Below, one piece after another: positions 30,868-40,312 of a DNA stretch of 44,192 bases. Numbering within the stretch: position 1 is the stretch's first letter; each line of letters starts with the position of its first letter. The position numbers and the translations under genes are program-made. Source of the stretch: Chrysophaeum taylorii. Lineage: Eukaryota; Sar; Pelagophyceae; Pelagomonadales; Pelagomonadaceae. The stretch covers positions 1 through 44,192 of the forward strand of contig JAQMWT010000399.1 in NCBI GenBank assembly GCA_029834535.1. The letters run 5' to 3'. The notes beneath the pieces are model-generated. The model worked only from the letters and a program-made list of their open reading frames with translations, searched no databases and was not told the DNA's origin.

Positions 30868-33307
30868 ATGAGCGAAGTCGAGCCGCGCTACCTGGAGGTG
30901 GAGGATAATGTTGATGATGAGGAGGAATACGCGGAACAGGAGGAAGTTCACAAGAACGAGCCGATTGCGACGTCGATGTTGTGACGTGGAACACTCCCGG
31001 CAAAAGTGGACGAACATCCAGGTTTTTCCAAGGTGTGGGACTGCGTGCGTCGACTGAAGGAAAATCATGCTGACCGCGTCAGTGGGAAGGCGACGCGTGT
31101 GTGTATCCGGTGCTGGGAGCGCCTGAAGGTGACGAGAGACTTCAAGAAAGGCACGTGGCAGACGACCAAGCCCTCTTGGGGCCCACTTCAAGGCTGCGCA
31201 TCCGGAGGAGGATTCGACGAGCTGGGACGTCAACAGCTCACCAAGAAACAGAAGACAGACCATGAAAAGGAGGGCGTTATGACGGCCGTGGGCGTTGTGG
31301 CAGCCTCGAAGGGTAAATCGGATATTAAGAGATACTTCATGGCCATGCCCAGCCAGGCAAAGCACTCTTCCCAGATGGCGCTCTCGGCTCGGCACTACGT
31401 GTACACGTCGCAGCGGATTTCCAAGCGCACCTTCGACGACGAAGATCATCGCAACCTAATTGAGGCGTATTACCGAGGCGGTGGCGGGAAAGGCAATGCC
31501 CGTTCATGACTCGAAAGGCGCTGTTTGAATGGGTGGACGCTGAATATCGTTGCTTTGTTCGAATCTTGAAGCACGTCCTTACGGAGTGTTATGAAGCGGC
31601 TTTCGGCAATCCATTCGCCCAGGTGCTGCATGACGGCGGGACACTCAAGGATAAGTTCAAGGCCATTGGCCTATCCTTCATCTGGCCCGATTGGAGTGGC
31701 GTTGAGACGGTGTGCGTGGGCCTCGTTCCAGCTGACGACGGAACCGATTCCGGCACGGCTTCTCTGCTCCGTTCTGTGGTCGCGGAGCGTGCGGGAATGG
31801 ACATCGATTTGGCGGCCGCAACCATTGTTCAAGACCGGGCTGCAATTGGCGTCGCCGAAGAATTTTTTGTTGAGGTCGAAGCATGTGACATGCATGATAT
31901 CTCAAAAATCTCGGCAGCGGCATGTGGCGACTTGACACGACCCAGAGGCAAGCAGGTGATCACTTCATTCCCAGCTGGCCACGAGCTGCTGACAGTGCCC
32001 GCGATGGAGCCAAGTACTTTTCTTACGGCACATGTTTGAAGGATCTGCATGCGCTTTTGCCATTACAGCCGGGGGAAATCGCCGAAGCTCGACCTCAATA
32101 AGACGAGGTTCCGGGCGCGATACCTACTTATTCGTACCTTGCTGCGTATGCACCGCGTGCTTAAACTATACACGGCGACCAACATTGGACTACCCTGGAC
32201 AATCCGTGATGAGCAATGGGTGGTGTTGGCTGAATTCGAGGCGATTTTTGCTATAACGGACCGTTATTTTCGTGCAACATGAACACTTATACCTGGGGGT
32301 GTGCGCCGCATTGATCAAGCACAACATGATCGAGTCTCTGCGAGCTGGGACGCTAGAAGTCATTGATCTCCCGAACATAACTGCGAAATCCATGCCACGT
32401 AAGACTGTCGATGTTGACGACCTCAGCGAGACCGGCAAAATCTGTCTTGAACGGGCTATTCTCGAATGTGAGCGTCGGTTTTGCGGGAATAATGTAAACT
32501 ACGTGCGTCACTTCAACTACAAATTCAACGATCGCGAGCTGATTACCTTCCTTCTTGACTTTTGGACTATCAACTGTCGGCACCTGTCGTCCAATCAGAA
32601 AGCTCAGGCCGGGAAGTTGCTCAAGCAAGAATATGTGATTTACGCACGGACTGCATTCCACCACGAAAAGGCAAAGACTTCCTCCGAGCCTGCGCCGCCC
32701 TCCGAGCCTGCGCCTGGCCGCAATCTCTTGGCGGCACTCGACGCACCCGACGCTTGGGACGACATTAGTGGCGACGTGCCTTCTATTGCTATGCCTGAGA
32801 ACCAGATGCCCGATTTCAATGTGAAGTTTGAACAGGCCTTCATTCAATGGATCAGGCTCTCGAGATCGCTCAAATGGGAAAGAGCATTATCCTGAACTTG
32901 AGAAGAAGGATGAAGTCGGCTTCACAGACCTGGCTGTGCTCGACGTTGGAAAGCTGTATCGACCGCTCACCAAGGTGCAGTATGGGTTCCTTCCGGACAT
33001 GGAGGGAGCCTATAAGGCTTCAATTGGTACACATGGCGCGCAGAGCTACTGTGAGCGCTGCCTGAGCATTGGAAATCATGTCCTGACCGAGGGAAACACG
33101 TTGCTCGGCGCGGACGAGACGGACATAGTTGCCCTACTGCGCATGAACAAGAATTTCATTGCGGCGGCCCGGATTAAGTACAGGGACCTCGGACACGAGA
33201 CCAAGTTTTTCAAAAACGCCGGGATCTCCATCCGCGAAGACTCTTTGGAGATGGAGGTTGATGAGGAAGAACCAGACGAAGATACCGAGGTCGTTCACAT
33301 CGCCTAA
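30868..33307 (+). pseudogene. hAT-family transposase (BED finger, RNase H-like core, dimerisation region), frame-broken
   Basis: Reading starts at MSEVEPRYLEVED (30,868), an acidic leader that ends at a stop at 30,984. The BED finger follows: the first half (VWDCVRRLKENH, then CIRCWERL) is in one frame to about 31,180. Its His pair (AHFKAAH, 31,181 on) is in the next frame. The RNase H-like part (KALFEWVDAEYRCF, then ALIKHN) spans 31,506-32,895 with a break near 32,010 and again near 32,270. The C-terminal dimerisation motif (ERCLSIGNHVLTEGN to LLRMNKNFI) lies at 33,050-33,160 and the protein ends at 33,307. At least five breaks exist, so this copy looks inactive as written, although single-base consensus errors could create the same picture. 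Confidence 0.85.
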
Positions 33308-33459
33308 AGTAAGAAACACTGAACCCCATCCACGGCAACTCCTCCTTCGCCCCAAAACGCGAATGAATCTAAGAGCACCAGACCTAGGCAATACCGCGCG
33401 GGGGGCACGGAACTGACGGGGCGCGGCAGGGACCGACGCTGGCGTTAAAAATAAAAATA

Positions 33460-33598
33460 AAAAAAAGTGGCGTTCACTTCACAAAGGTTCACGATGGCCA
33501 CGTAGGGTGACGTGTTCACTTCAAATCACTTCACCAATATTATCGCGTGGCTGGTGAAGTGGTTCACGTTCACTTGCTGAAGTGAATTCCCAACGCTG
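33460..33598 (-). repeat. hAT right subterminal and terminal repeats
   Basis: The block holds GTTCACTTCAC, GGTTCACG, GTGTTCACTTC, TCACTTCACC and inverted GGTGAAGTGG copies, then the inverted terminal repeat. It mirrors the composition of the left end, but the order of motifs is not the same. Confidence 0.8.
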
Positions 33599-33606
33599 AA
33601 TATTAT

Positions 33607-34230
33607 ATCAATATTATATCGTTTCGTTTGTATTTTCCAAGTTTCGCTTTGAAAACCGGCTGGTAGACCCGTTCACAACGCCGACGTATGATGAGCCTCT
33701 TACTGTGACAGCCTGGGAAGACCATGGCATCAAGATAATGGAGCGGTTCTACCCAGACTCCACTGATCAATCTTCGCGAGGTGACCTTCGCCGAGCTCAA
33801 GCAGACCGCTCTCTGCCGTGGCCAGTGGGGCGCGCTCATCGAACGCAAGCAGTCCCTCATCGAAGCGCCCGCCGACATGTGCGACTCGTTAATACTTATA
33901 CGTGCTACGACACTTACCCTCGCTGAATATGGGCGTGCGCACGTCGAAAGTTCTGACCATGCGGGACTTCGCGACTGTTGAGCCCAGTCACACCGTGTTT
34001 CGTGTGCCGCCGGGCCCGTCATCGTGCCAGTCGTACCTAGCCGTCTGCGGTTTGGGCTTCTTCGCTGGACGCGTCTCCCACCGTTTTGGAACATAGGTTT
34101 TTGGCTAATCGACGTTGACCCTACAATGCTATAAAATCCCAAATGTATGTATGATTTCTGGACAATCGATCGTTACAAGAGCGTCAAGCTCCACCCGCTT
34201 GAGTCTTTCCCTTACCCCTTTTTGTTGGTG
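33607..34230. other. Region between hAT element and Lys-rich gene, no assigned gene
   Basis: A plus-strand frame at about 33,752-33,980 reads INLREVTFAELKQTALCRGQW and continues to GLRDC before a stop. It looks coding-like but matches no family I know. The rest includes an AT-rich stretch next to the transposon and the likely upstream region of the gene starting at 34,231. A 179-codon antisense frame here lacks coding character. Confidence 0.35.
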
Positions 34231-35456
34231 ATGACCTCTTCGTTCACTTCGGCCGAGATTGCTATGGCCGAGACGCGCGCTGCCCTTGCGGCATCGGAGG
34301 AGAATGCGGCAAAGGCCGAGGCGAAACGGCGCAAAGAGGAAGCCAAGGCGGCGAAGAAGGTCGCCAAGCGCTTAGAGAAACGCGAGCGGAAAGCAAAGCG
34401 CAAGCGAGACACGAAACACCGCAAGCGGAAGCGGCACAAATCATCCAAGGACGAGAGCTCGGAGTCGGAGGACGACGACGAGGAAGCCGAACTCGCAAGA
34501 GCTCGACAAGCTCGTCAGAAAAGAGCGGAGGCCGCGGCAGAAAGAGCGACTCTGAGAGCGTTCGAGGCCCGAGTCGAGGCCGACGGCGCGGTCCTCGTCC
34601 AAGACGTGCCGCCGGAATTACCCGAGTCTTGCAGGGTCGTACCCAAAGCCCGCGGCAGAGGATCTCCGGCTTGGATGGCCAAAGCACCGCTGGATCCACT
34701 AACTCTCGACGGACTGCCCCGCGACGGGCGGGCAGAAATGCCAGCAGGGATGGCGAACCCCCCAGCCTCGCAGCCGCTCCGCAGCGAGACTACTGCCGCG
34801 CCGCGGCCCACTCTCGCGGCGCTTGTGCATCCTCCTGGCCGCGGCAGAGGGCGACAACTCCAGCGTGGATGGCCAAGTTGCCCGAGCCGGACGAGTCGTT
34901 CTCGTCGCGAGCCCCTGCAGCAGCAGCAACGGCAGAACCTCCTCGCGGTCGTGGAAGAGGGGCAACTGCATCGACATGGATTAAAAAGACGACCGGTCCG
35001 GGCATCACTCATTCTTCTTCTTTCATTGGCCGAGGCAGAGGAGCTACGACGCCGGCTTGGATGATGAGCGCGCGACCCGAAGTAGTACCTCCCGCGCGGA
35101 GCTCGCGATCTTCGACGATTGGACGAGGTAGAGCTGCCACAGCACCCGCCTGGATGCGGGGACGCCACCCCGACGCCGCTACCGCGAAGCAACCCGCCGC
35201 ATCTGCTGGTACCGATCCCGATCCGACCGTGGCGGCTGCGGTCGACGCTCTCTTCGCTTCGCTCGCCGGTCCGCTCGCGGCGGCCGCCGCCGCACAAAGC
35301 GCCGTTTTGGGCAGGGGGTCATGTCTACCTTCGATGCAATTTTCAGAGGCCACGGCTACGAACCAGTCAGCTCCAAAACAAGTAGAAGAGGACGAAGCGA
35401 CGGCCAAAGCGCGTGCCGCGGCCGAGGCTATTCGACGTAGGCTTGGCCTCAAGTAA
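34231..35456 (+). CDS. Lys/Glu-rich protein with repeated RGRG-PAWM motifs (one frame break)
   Basis: The start at 34,231 (MTSSFTSAEIAMAE) precedes a long charged helix (ETRAALAASEENAAKAEAKR), then a basic Lys/Arg tract (KRDTKHRKRKRHK) resembling a nuclear localisation signal, an acidic Ser/Asp patch (DESSESEDDDEE) and another Arg/Ala-rich helix. The second half repeats a short motif: RGRGSPAWMAK near 34,659, a decayed GRAEMPAGM near 34,729, TTPAWMAK near 34,857, then GRGRGATASTWIKK, GRGRGATTPAWMM and GRGRAATAPAWMR up to about 35,160. The frame shifts by one base near 34,850, at the boundary of one motif copy. The product ends AIRRRLGLK, and its stop codon lies inside a (GTAA)n repeat. An RNA-linked nuclear role is plausible from the RGRG and NLS-like parts. 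This is an inference. Confidence 0.6.
34655..35160 (+). repeat. RGRG-x-PAWM motif array, about six copies
   Basis: A unit of roughly 25-32 residues has a GRGR-rich start, one to three Ala/Thr/Ser and PAWM (or the variants PAGM and STWI), followed by a variable Pro/Ser/Ala linker. The copies are too diverged at DNA level to be a recent tandem expansion, so retention of the Trp-centred motif suggests selection. Confidence 0.65.
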
Positions 35457-35469
35457 GTAAGTAAGTAAG
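35451..35469 (+). repeat. (GTAA)n microsatellite overlapping the stop codon
   Basis: AAGTAAGTAAGTAAGTAAG runs across the end of the PAWM-motif gene. The first TAA is its stop codon and further copies provide spare stops only in every third repeat. Confidence 0.9.
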
Positions 35470-36600
35470 CCTGAGGCTGTTTGTGCCGGGCGCATGGGAA
35501 GAACGCGGTGTGAGGCACTTTACTCACGTTGCCGAGGAGACCCCGGCCGGCGCGAGGAAAGGCGAGCGGTCGACTTACTTCAGGTGGGTGGGGAACACCG
35601 GCGTCGTCACAGTGATGGTCGCGGTGGACTCGGATGTTCTCGACACAAAAAAACGCGCAGCCCATGTCTCCCGGGCCCCGTCGAACAGCACCTGCGCAGC
35701 TTCGGCACCGTCGTGATGGTCTCGTCTTTGGCGCCTTCGGCAAGGCCAGCGGCAAGGGCAGCGCTGTGTGCCATAAGGTCGTCGCCAACGCTGGTGCGGA
35801 ACAGACCGCCCGTATGGGCTGCCGTTGGCTGCGACAACGTCACCGAGGCCAAGGCGGCCCAGCTCCGCCGCGTCTATCGCGAAGTGGCATCGCAACGGCC
35901 GGGATCGCTGCGCCTTATTAGAATTTCATCATGCTCATGAAATTCTTATATCGCGGACCCGTGGTCTTGAAGATGGCTCGCCTGTTCCTGGTAGAGAAGC
36001 TTTAATCCATGCCCAGAGCACTTTGCCCCAGTTGATCACGCGTTGATCTCGTTTCGGATTTCATCGACAAAGAAGTGGGTTTTGTGTTGGCGCGCGATGT
36101 CCAGCCCTCGGGGTAGGACGCACTTTGAGACAGCGCTAACAGCATCAATTTTATAATAACAATGACGGTTCAATAAGAACGCCCCTCGCTGGTCTGGCGG
36201 ATACATACTGCCCCGCCGGCTTCCAGCGAAAGGCCCGCGATGATGGCTTCTTCCAAGATGGCTACAACAACGGCTCGCTCTCGGTGTCCAAAGTTCGTTA
36301 AGAGGAACGGCTCCAACTGTGACCGTCGATGGCGCTTCGATGGAACAAGCCGCCCTCCAACGCCACAGAACACACGAGCGAGCAGTGGACTTCATCCGAG
36401 AGATAACGAGGACATCGAACAACAACGAACGACTCGAGCAAATGTGATTTGATCCGTAATGGTAAAAAATGATGCAGGCAGTTGTGCAGAAAGATTTATG
36501 CCACACAGGGCAGCAACGCGAGTCTCCACCTAACAACAGCAAACACCAACCAGCGCTGTCTGTGCACAAAGAAACAGAAGAACGATTGTTCTTTTATAAT
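35470..36600. other. Unassigned 1.1-kb stretch
   Basis: Two pieces have some coding look but no recognisable family. One is a plus-strand piece near 35,575-35,660 (VGNTGVVTVMVAVDSDVLDT), which changes frame downstream. The other is a minus-strand piece near 36,180-36,350 (EPFLLTNFGHRERAVVVAIL), followed in another frame by VLPRGLDIARQHKTHFFVDE near 36,110-36,050. Both could be fragments of broken genes. A 10-bp-stem hairpin lies at 35,920-35,946. Confidence 0.35.
35920..35946. other. Hairpin, 10-bp perfect stem
   Basis: AGAATTTCAT is followed after seven bases (CATGCTC) by ATGAAATTCT. The stem is perfect and AT-rich. It does not match the conserved histone 3' stem-loop. No gene boundary that I can support lies beside it. 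Confidence 0.6.
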
Positions 36601-36713
36601 CTAAGTCCGTACCGGCGTACGTACTTGCGGTGCGGCAAAAACTCCATTATTGCTTCGTTCGTTCATTCGTTCATTCCGTTGAGGGAAGGTGTGTGTGTGA
36701 TTGGGCGAAGAAG

Positions 36714-36737
36714 ACGATGATGATGATGATGATGATG
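36714..36737 (+). repeat. (GAT)n microsatellite
   Basis: Seven or so GAT/ATG triplets just upstream of the protease region. In one frame they spell a run of Met, which makes a tempting but unconvincing start. Confidence 0.9.
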
Positions 36738-36789
36738 TCGGTCGTTGCGGAGGCCCGGCGCAGCGAGTTGCTGCCGCGGTCCGAGGTGG

Positions 36790-37621
36790 AGGCGATGGGT
36801 ATAGTGTGGCGGAAACTACTCGGATTCGCACGACAAGCTTCGAGCGTCCTACCCGTCGACGTACACGTGGTGCGAGGTGAACGGGACGAGCTTCTGCACC
36901 ATGTCCCGGAACCAACACATTCCGCAGTACTGCGGGTCGTGCTGGGCCCACGGCGCCGTGAGCGCCCTCGCGGACCGCGTGAAGATCGCCCGGAACGCCC
37001 AGGGTGCCGACATCAATCCGTCGGTCCAACACATCCTGAATTGCCACGCCGGCGGAACGTGTAACGGTGGTTCCGTTGACGGGCCGTATCAGTGGCTCAT
37101 GTCGAACTATTTGTCGTATGAAACATCTAACCCCTACGTCGCGTGCTCCTCGGACGTATCGGGGGGCCTCTGCGACGCGGGCGAGTGGACGTGCGGGCCA
37201 TCAACGTAGCCCGCACCTGTCCTACCTTTGGCGAGGCGTGCGAGAGCATCCAGCCGTACCCCAACGTCACGATTTCCGACTACGGTAGCATCTCCGGCGA
37301 GGCGGCGATGAAGAAGGAAATTTACGAGCGCGGACCCATATCTTGCGGCGTCGACGCGCTGCCGCTCCTCAACTATACGACGGAGTAGTTACCGACAAAG
37401 GCACCTCGATCGACCACGTCGTCTCCGTCGTCGGCTGGGGCCCCGACTACTGGATCATCCGCAACTCCTGGGGCGAATACTGGGGCCTTATGGGCTACGC
37501 CCACGTCGGTTTCGGCGCGCTCCTCCTCGAAGACCAATGTGCTTGGGCGACCCCGAGCGTCTACACGGCCCCCGAGCTCAACAACCAAGTCCACTGCTAC
37601 GAAGGCGGCGAAAACTGCTGA
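36790..37621 (+). pseudogene. Cathepsin X/Z-like cysteine protease (peptidase C1), frame-broken
   Basis: Papain-family protease of the cathepsin X type, a lysosomal or secreted carboxypeptidase in animals. The active-site stretch NQHIPQYCGSCWAH (36,910-36,951; catalytic Cys codon 36,940) includes the HIP insertion that marks cathepsin X. The catalytic His is in [12 protein letters not shown] (codon 37,415) and the Asn in [11 protein letters not shown] (37,463). The family landmarks [10 protein letters not shown] and [13 protein letters not shown] are also present. The frame shifts twice, near 37,195 (before RAINVARTCPTFGEACESI) and near 37,377 (NYT to GVVTDKG). Each is repairable by a single base, with no sequence missing by family comparison. 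The pro-region is unclear: the frame opens at 36,805 just after a stop, and a signal peptide is not evident. Either a recent pseudogene or a functional gene with two consensus errors. Confidence 0.8.
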
Positions 37622-37754
37622 GTACATTAAAGCCAAGACGTTCCCAAAGATTTTTTTGTGAATATATATTACTTCAAACCGTGCGCGCGACGCGTCGGCG
37701 ACGAGGAGATTGAGTGATTGCTTGGTCAAAACAGCAAACACACAAGCCTTTTCA

Positions 37755-37780
37755 ACTACTACTACTACTACTACTACTAC
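37755..37780. repeat. (ACT)n microsatellite
   Basis: About nine ACT triplets in an otherwise unassigned stretch. Confidence 0.95.
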
Positions 37781-38019
37781 GCTGGATCATCTGCGCGGCG
37801 CCCTTCGCCGGCTTAGAACCGGGGGAGACCGAGCACACCCGGCGACGCGTGGCCAGGCGCAACCTCGTCGGTTGACTTTAAAACCGGTCGACGTTGCCGG
37901 CGCCAGGGCACATGGCGAGGGTCAGAGTTGTTTGTTTGCCCGCGCCATTGCTGGAGGTCGACCTGGCCCTGACGACGTCGTCGCGGTCGAGGGTAAGTCC
38001 AAGATCGACCAACCCGTAG

Positions 38020-38055
<36 letters not shown>
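38020..38055. repeat. (CAT)12 microsatellite
   Basis: Twelve perfect CAT triplets. On the minus strand this gives a poly-Met frame, which is an artefact. Confidence 0.95.
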
Positions 38056-38150
38056 TGAGCGTTAGTTATTAGTTCCAAAGCTTAAACCGAAGAGGAGGAT
38101 CATGTAAATTCTGGACAAGACTCAAGCCGCCGAGAAAGAGTGAGACGTCT

Positions 38151-38174
38151 TTAAATGTCGACTGCAAGAGGGTG
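38151..38174 (+). other. Dispersed GTCGACTGC motif copy
   Basis: TTAAATGTCGACTGCAAGAG followed by GGTGG matches the cluster at 30,143-30,400 in opposite orientation and the copy at 40,311-40,340. It lacks the TAAG of the best copies. Function unknown. Confidence 0.55.
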
Positions 38175-38513
38175 GACGTCCTGCGTCCGGATCACAGACG
38201 GTTGTACTTCGCTGGGTACGTGCGACCTCGGGCGCTGCCGGCCCGCCCACCTCCCAGGAGACACAAGGCCAAGCGCGTACCGGTTTGATGCATGATGCGA
38301 GATTTAATCCTTCCTTCCGATAATAATAGTAATATGGAGGCTTTTGACCCCAGCCCGCCCGCCCGCCGCCTCGGTGCGAGACCTGCTTCGACTTAAATGG
38401 CGCCGCAAGGTAAGCGCCAAGCGCGATGGCCATCGTCGACTAGGTCCGACCAACCCAGCGACCCTTATCCACAACAACGACTCTGGTCGTCGTGCGTAGC
38501 ACACACTTCCGTT

Positions 38514-38738
38514 AAGAAAAAAATTCATCGCCGTATGAGTGGCAATTTTAATATTCTAAATACTTGTGGTGTTTACTGTCGCATCCGATGGTGGGGCGCC
38601 CCCCAGAAAAAGAAAAGGGCGACGGCGCAAGAAGAAAAAATTCATCGGCGTATGAGTGGCAATTTTAAGATTCTAATACTTGTGCTGTTTATTGTCGCAT
38701 CCGATGGTGGGGCGCCCCCAGAAAAAGGGCGACGGCGC
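38514..38738 (+). repeat. Tandem duplication of a signal-peptide-encoding segment (115 and 110 bp)
   Basis: Copy 1 (38,514-38,628) and copy 2 (38,629-38,738) share the poly-A-TTCATCG start, ATGAGTGGCAATTTTAA, the CGCATCCGATGGTGGGGCGC block and the CAGAAAAAG...GGCGACGGCGC end. In copy 2 the ATG at 38,652 opens MSGNFKILILVLFIVASDGG, a textbook hydrophobic leader. In copy 1 an extra A (CTAAATAC against CTAATAC) destroys the hydrophobic run. Confidence 0.85.
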
Positions 38739-39805
38739 GCGTCTTCGTTTTTGTGGGGGCTCGAAGATCAACCGCAGCGGCCTCGGAAACCAGTTCTGGA
38801 CCGCGTGGCGGGTCTGCAATTTACCGTGTCGTCGACGCCGTAGAAGCTCATCGAGGCGTCTTCGCGGAGATCCTCGCGCCCTTCGTCGGAAGGGTTCACG
38901 GGGAACCTCGTGGGCCTTGTTTTTCGACACGGCGCGGATGCGCGAGGTTGCGGTCTGGGAAGACGTAGACGAGACCGTTCCCGTATACAGCACCGACTGC
39001 GACGAGGCCAAGCAACTCCTCGCCAGGCACCAGATGTGTGGCGACGAGGCATCGTGCGTTCCAGGGTGCGAGAAGGCGGACCCCTTTGAGGTATGCCGGC
39101 GCGTCAATTCGACGATATTTGCATGGGTGGACGCGTCGGCGAGATTGCCGTGCAACCCTTTCCTCGACTGGGGAAGCCCTCGTACAGCCATCCCTTCAGT
39201 TCGCCGTTGTTTTTGGATGCAACCAAGAGAAGGCACTGCACCTCGGCGTGCCCGGAGCCCCACCTTCCCTTTCCCCGAGTCCCCCGCTCGAATACGAAGC
39301 TCGGCGACGCGATGACGATTGGTTTCTCGCCGCACGTGCGCGCTTTCGCCGCTAAGTGTTCTCTGCGGTCGGTCTGACCGACCCTTCCAGCTCAACGCGA
39401 TCCACCTGCGTCGCGCCGACCGGAACCATCCGAAATGGCACGCTCACTTTTCGCCGATTCCGTCTAAACTGCACCGCCTGCGACGCTTGTCGCTACCGCT
39501 GCATTCCATCAAACCGGGATGTCGAGCTCGTCAAACGAAACTTTTCACACGACTTGCCGGTCTGGATCGCCACCGACGACGCCCGCGACCTGTTTTTGCA
39601 ACCGGGCTCGGCCTGGGCTCCTTCGTCGAACCTATTCTCGTGGCGGACTGGCTTACCAGAAATGTCAATCCTCGACAAAACCGCTTCCTCGCGGCTGCGA
39701 CCTCTTTTTCTCATGCACGCCCGCAACTCCATCTCGACGTCTTCTCCACCTTCTCCGCCATGGCTACCGATGCGCGGAGCCAGCGCCTCCCAATCCGTTC
39801 TGTAG
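38652..39805 (+). pseudogene. Secreted or Golgi protein remnant, possibly fucosyltransferase-like
   Basis: The signal peptide or signal anchor (MSGNFKILILVLFIVA) is followed, across at least four frame changes, by pieces that together suggest one protein. They are SGLGNQFWTA (38,777 on), FDTARMREVAVWEDVDETVP (38,924 on) with a Cys-rich stretch (HQMCGDEASCVPGC), SNTKLGDAMTIGF and HVRAFAAK (39,290-39,350), and HDLPVWIATDDARDLF (39,550 on), ending at 39,805. A GLGNQ-type loop, a central H-x-R and a hydrophobic-ATDD strand in this order recall GDP-fucose-dependent glycosyltransferases, but this is pattern recognition only. Frame breaks near 38,800, 38,915, 39,170 and 39,355 make it a pseudogene as written. 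Confidence 0.35.
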
Positions 39806-39968
39806 CATGTCTTCACCCTGCGTCCTGCGTTCGTTGTTCTGGCACTTTGTTTAATATTATGCTTGCGCGCTTCCTAACTACCTACTAATCGACACATGTT
39901 TTTCTGTCTGCCTGTTTGTTTGTCTTTAAATGTCGACTTACCCGTTTGATCGCCGACCGCATGGTTGC

Positions 39969-39996
39969 GATTCATGAGGACGGTGCCTCATGAATC
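39969..39996. other. Hairpin, 11-bp perfect stem
   Basis: GATTCATGAGG and CCTCATGAATC flank a six-base loop (ACGGTG). It lies near the left side of the Helitron-like mosaic. Helitron 3' ends carry a hairpin shortly before CTRR, but the bases after this one do not give a clean CTRR, so an assignment is not made. Confidence 0.6.
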
Positions 39997-40288
39997 CTGA
40001 GCCCGAGGGCATCCGCCGCAGGTTGGCACCTATTCGCCTCCGGCGGGCCGGTTGGCAGCCGGAACGTTCGCAGTGGACACGAGTATGGCCGCGCAGACGG
40101 AAGGTTATCGACGAGTTGGTTGTCAGGCACATCGCGGTCTCCTCGTCGTCGCATGGCGACAAGCTTGATGATCACTCTCCGCCGACCCACCTTTCGGCGC
40201 CCTCGTCTACAGGCCCGTGATTCATTCCGGACTGGCTCCTGTCGGTCCGGCCTGGCTCCCATGCTCGAGAGGTCTGAACTAGACTGAA

Positions 40289-40312
40289 GTTAGTTAGTTA
40301 GTTAGTTAGTTA
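40289..40312 (+). repeat. (GTTA)n microsatellite
   Basis: Six GTTA repeats running straight into the TTAAATGTCGACTGC motif. Confidence 0.9.

Larger units (their letters stand above)
30716..33598 (+). mobile_element. hAT DNA transposon with intact ends
   Basis: The left terminus CAGCGTTGGGAATTCACT (30,716-30,733) is the exact reverse complement of the right terminus (33,581-33,598), an 18-bp perfect inverted repeat. Both sides are flanked by the same 8 bp, AATATTAT (30,708-30,715 and 33,599-33,606), the target duplication length typical of hAT elements. Subterminal TTCACTTCAC motifs are clustered at both ends. The 2.9-kb interior encodes a hAT-type transposase with a BED zinc finger and a C-terminal dimerisation region, but in several frames. 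Perfect ends imply a recent insertion. Confidence 0.95.
37622..38513. other. Intergenic region with two triplet microsatellites and one GTCGAC motif
   Basis: Directly after the protease stop an ATTAAA (37,626) could serve as a polyadenylation signal. Further on are (ACT)n, (CAT)n, and a TTAAATGTCGACTGC motif at 38,151. No frame here has recognisable protein similarity. Confidence 0.5.

Noticed and set aside
33603..34142. 179-codon minus-strand frame next to the transposon
   Set aside because: Composition is rich in Arg/Ser and Cys without any recognisable motif, and it overlaps AT-rich transposon flank.
35920..35946. Hairpin as histone-type 3' processing signal or bacterial-style terminator
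   Set aside because: The sequence does not match the histone stem-loop, there is no T run, and no gene end is supported next to it.
36700..36760. Poly-Met open frame as start of the protease
   Set aside because: It comes from the (GAT)n tract and is in a different frame from the protease core.
37185..37385. Introns as explanation for the protease frame changes
   Set aside because: Family comparison leaves no extra sequence at either junction. The shifts are one base, too small for an intron.
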